This document shows, one piece after another, positions 5,055 to 5,784 of a DNA stretch of 5,784 nt; positions within the stretch are counted from its first letter, which is position 1; every line of letters starts with the position of its first letter. The notes under the pieces were generated by a model. The model did not search any database, was not told the DNA's origin, and was given only the letters and a program-made list of their open reading frames with translations. This DNA is from Rhodospirillales bacterium (GTDB taxonomy: Bacteria > Pseudomonadota > Alphaproteobacteria > Rhodospirillales > Casp-alpha2). The stretch covers positions 1-5,784 of the forward strand of contig JAJFIE010000411.1 of NCBI GenBank assembly GCA_021775275.1. The letters are read 5' to 3'. The position numbers were made by a program, and so were the translations under genes.

Positions 5055-5784
5055 TTAACCCCCAAAGGTTGTCGTTGTGACCCGATTGCGACCACCTTCC
5101 TTGGACTGGTACAGAAGCTTGTCGGCCTCCTGAATAATCTGAACAGACGTCATGTCATAGCCACCCGTGATCGTAAGGCATCCAAGGCTCATGGTTACGA
5201 CATCGGCAGCTTCCGAATATTCATGGGGCACTTGCGTTGCTTCGACCGCTTCCAGCAACTCCCTAGCGACGTTTCCTGCCCCTTCGCCTCCCGTTTCCGG
5301 CAGAACACAGACGAATTCTTCCCCACCGTAGCGTGCAACCAGGTCAGCCGGGCGTTCCAGGCAGTTCGCCAATACTGTTGCCACTTTCTTAAGGCACTCA
5401 TCGCCCGCGGCGTGGCCGTAATGGTCATTGAATGGTTTGAAAAAATCGATATCCATGAGAATGACGGAAAGGGGTCTCTTATTTCGGCCAGCGCGCTTCC
5501 ACTCGATATCCAGAAAGTCATCGAAACGACGCCGGTTGGAAATCCCGGTTAAGCCATCGAACATGGCCATGTTTTCCAGGCGATCCCGTGACCGCTTGAA
5601 ATCGAGGTGATTTTTTACCCGCACGCGAACGATGGCGGGACTGAGGGGCTTGGTGACATAGTCGATGGCGCCCAAGGTTAATCCTTTTTCCTCGTTCTCC
5701 ATTTGGTTCAGGGCAGTAATAAAAATGACAGGGATGCTCTCTGTCAGGGAATCATCCTTCAACCGGCGGCACACCTCATAGCCA
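5055..5784 (-). CDS. Response-regulator diguanylate cyclase, REC-GGDEF (partial, N-terminus off window)
   Basis: The frame is open to the right edge, and 242 codons plus one base are visible before TAA at 5057-5055. The first visible residues, GYEVCRRLKDD, then IPVIFITAL and the conserved Lys-Pro of VTKPLSP (about visible residues 43-49), are the C-terminal half of a receiver domain; the phospho-acceptor Asp lies outside the window. A short linker leads to a GGDEF domain starting near FDGLTGISNRRRF (75-87), with MDIDFFKPFNDHYGHAAGD (110-128), the active site GGEEF (153-157, nucleotides 5327-5313) and the inhibitory I-site RPAD (144-147), five residues before it. All catalytic motifs look intact, so it should make cyclic di-GMP from GTP when phosphorylated and be feedback-inhibited by it, as in PleD or WspR. 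It ends in a short tail, VTTTTFGG. Domain identity is secure; the signal and cognate kinase are unknown. Confidence 0.92.
   Translation of the reverse strand, partial: GYEVCRRLKDDSLTESIPVIFITALNQMENEEKGLTLGAIDYVTKPLSPAIVRVRVKNHLDFKRSRDRLENMAMFDGLTGISNRRRFDDFLDIEWKRAGRNKRPLSVILMDIDFFKPFNDHYGHAAGDECLKKVATVLANCLERPADLVARYGGEEFVCVLPETGGEGAGNVARELLEAVEATQVPHEYSEAADVVTMSLGCLTITGGYDMTSVQIIQEADKLLYQSKEGGRNRVTTTTFGG

Noticed and set aside
5223..5552. Plus-strand frame of 109 codons opposite the GGDEF gene
   Set aside because: It is antisense to a domain with intact GGEEF and I-site motifs and has no motifs of its own.

Overview
The window looks like chromosomal DNA of an alphaproteobacterium, plausibly a Rhodospirillales-type marine or soil lineage. 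The strongest clue is a SAM-II (metA-type) riboswitch in front of a metZ-type gene, an arrangement best known from Alphaproteobacteria. The protein sequences agree, but the order-level guess is inference. No mobile element, CRISPR array, rRNA or tRNA was seen.

Layout. (1) Positions 1-2901, minus strand: one very long reading frame, 967 codons visible and still open at the left edge. It encodes a multidomain flavoprotein: an unrecognised N-terminal region, a cysteine-rich Fe-S segment, a GltD-like FAD/NAD(P) oxidoreductase and the start of a ferredoxin-reductase/PyrK-like module. That resembles the two subunits of NfnAB fused into one chain. (2) Positions 2902-3159: an AT-rich divergent intergenic region with candidate promoters and a possible 28-codon small ORF. 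(3) Positions 3160-3585, plus strand: a single-domain rhodanese with an intact CRSGQRS loop. (4) Positions 3598-4800, minus strand: O-succinylhomoserine sulfhydrylase (MetZ), convergent with the rhodanese. Only 12 bp separate the stop codons, and a 16-bp-period tandem near-repeat covers both. (5) Positions 4801-5054: the metZ control region, with a promoter candidate, a SAM-II aptamer and a 10-bp long-range complement between the aptamer's 3' edge and the metZ ribosome-binding site/start codon. (6) Positions 5055-5784, minus strand: the C-terminal part of a response-regulator diguanylate cyclase (REC-GGDEF), cut by the right edge.

How the genes relate. metZ makes homocysteine by direct sulfhydrylation and is probably repressed by S-adenosylmethionine through the riboswitch. 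The rhodanese handles sulfane sulfur, so the two form a loose sulfur-metabolism neighbourhood although they are transcribed towards each other. The large flavoprotein is a redox/electron-transfer enzyme with no proven link to them. The diguanylate cyclase is probably an unrelated neighbour. The most interesting points are the riboswitch expression platform, where the start-sequestering strand overlaps the aptamer pseudoknot, and the fused NfnAB-like architecture.
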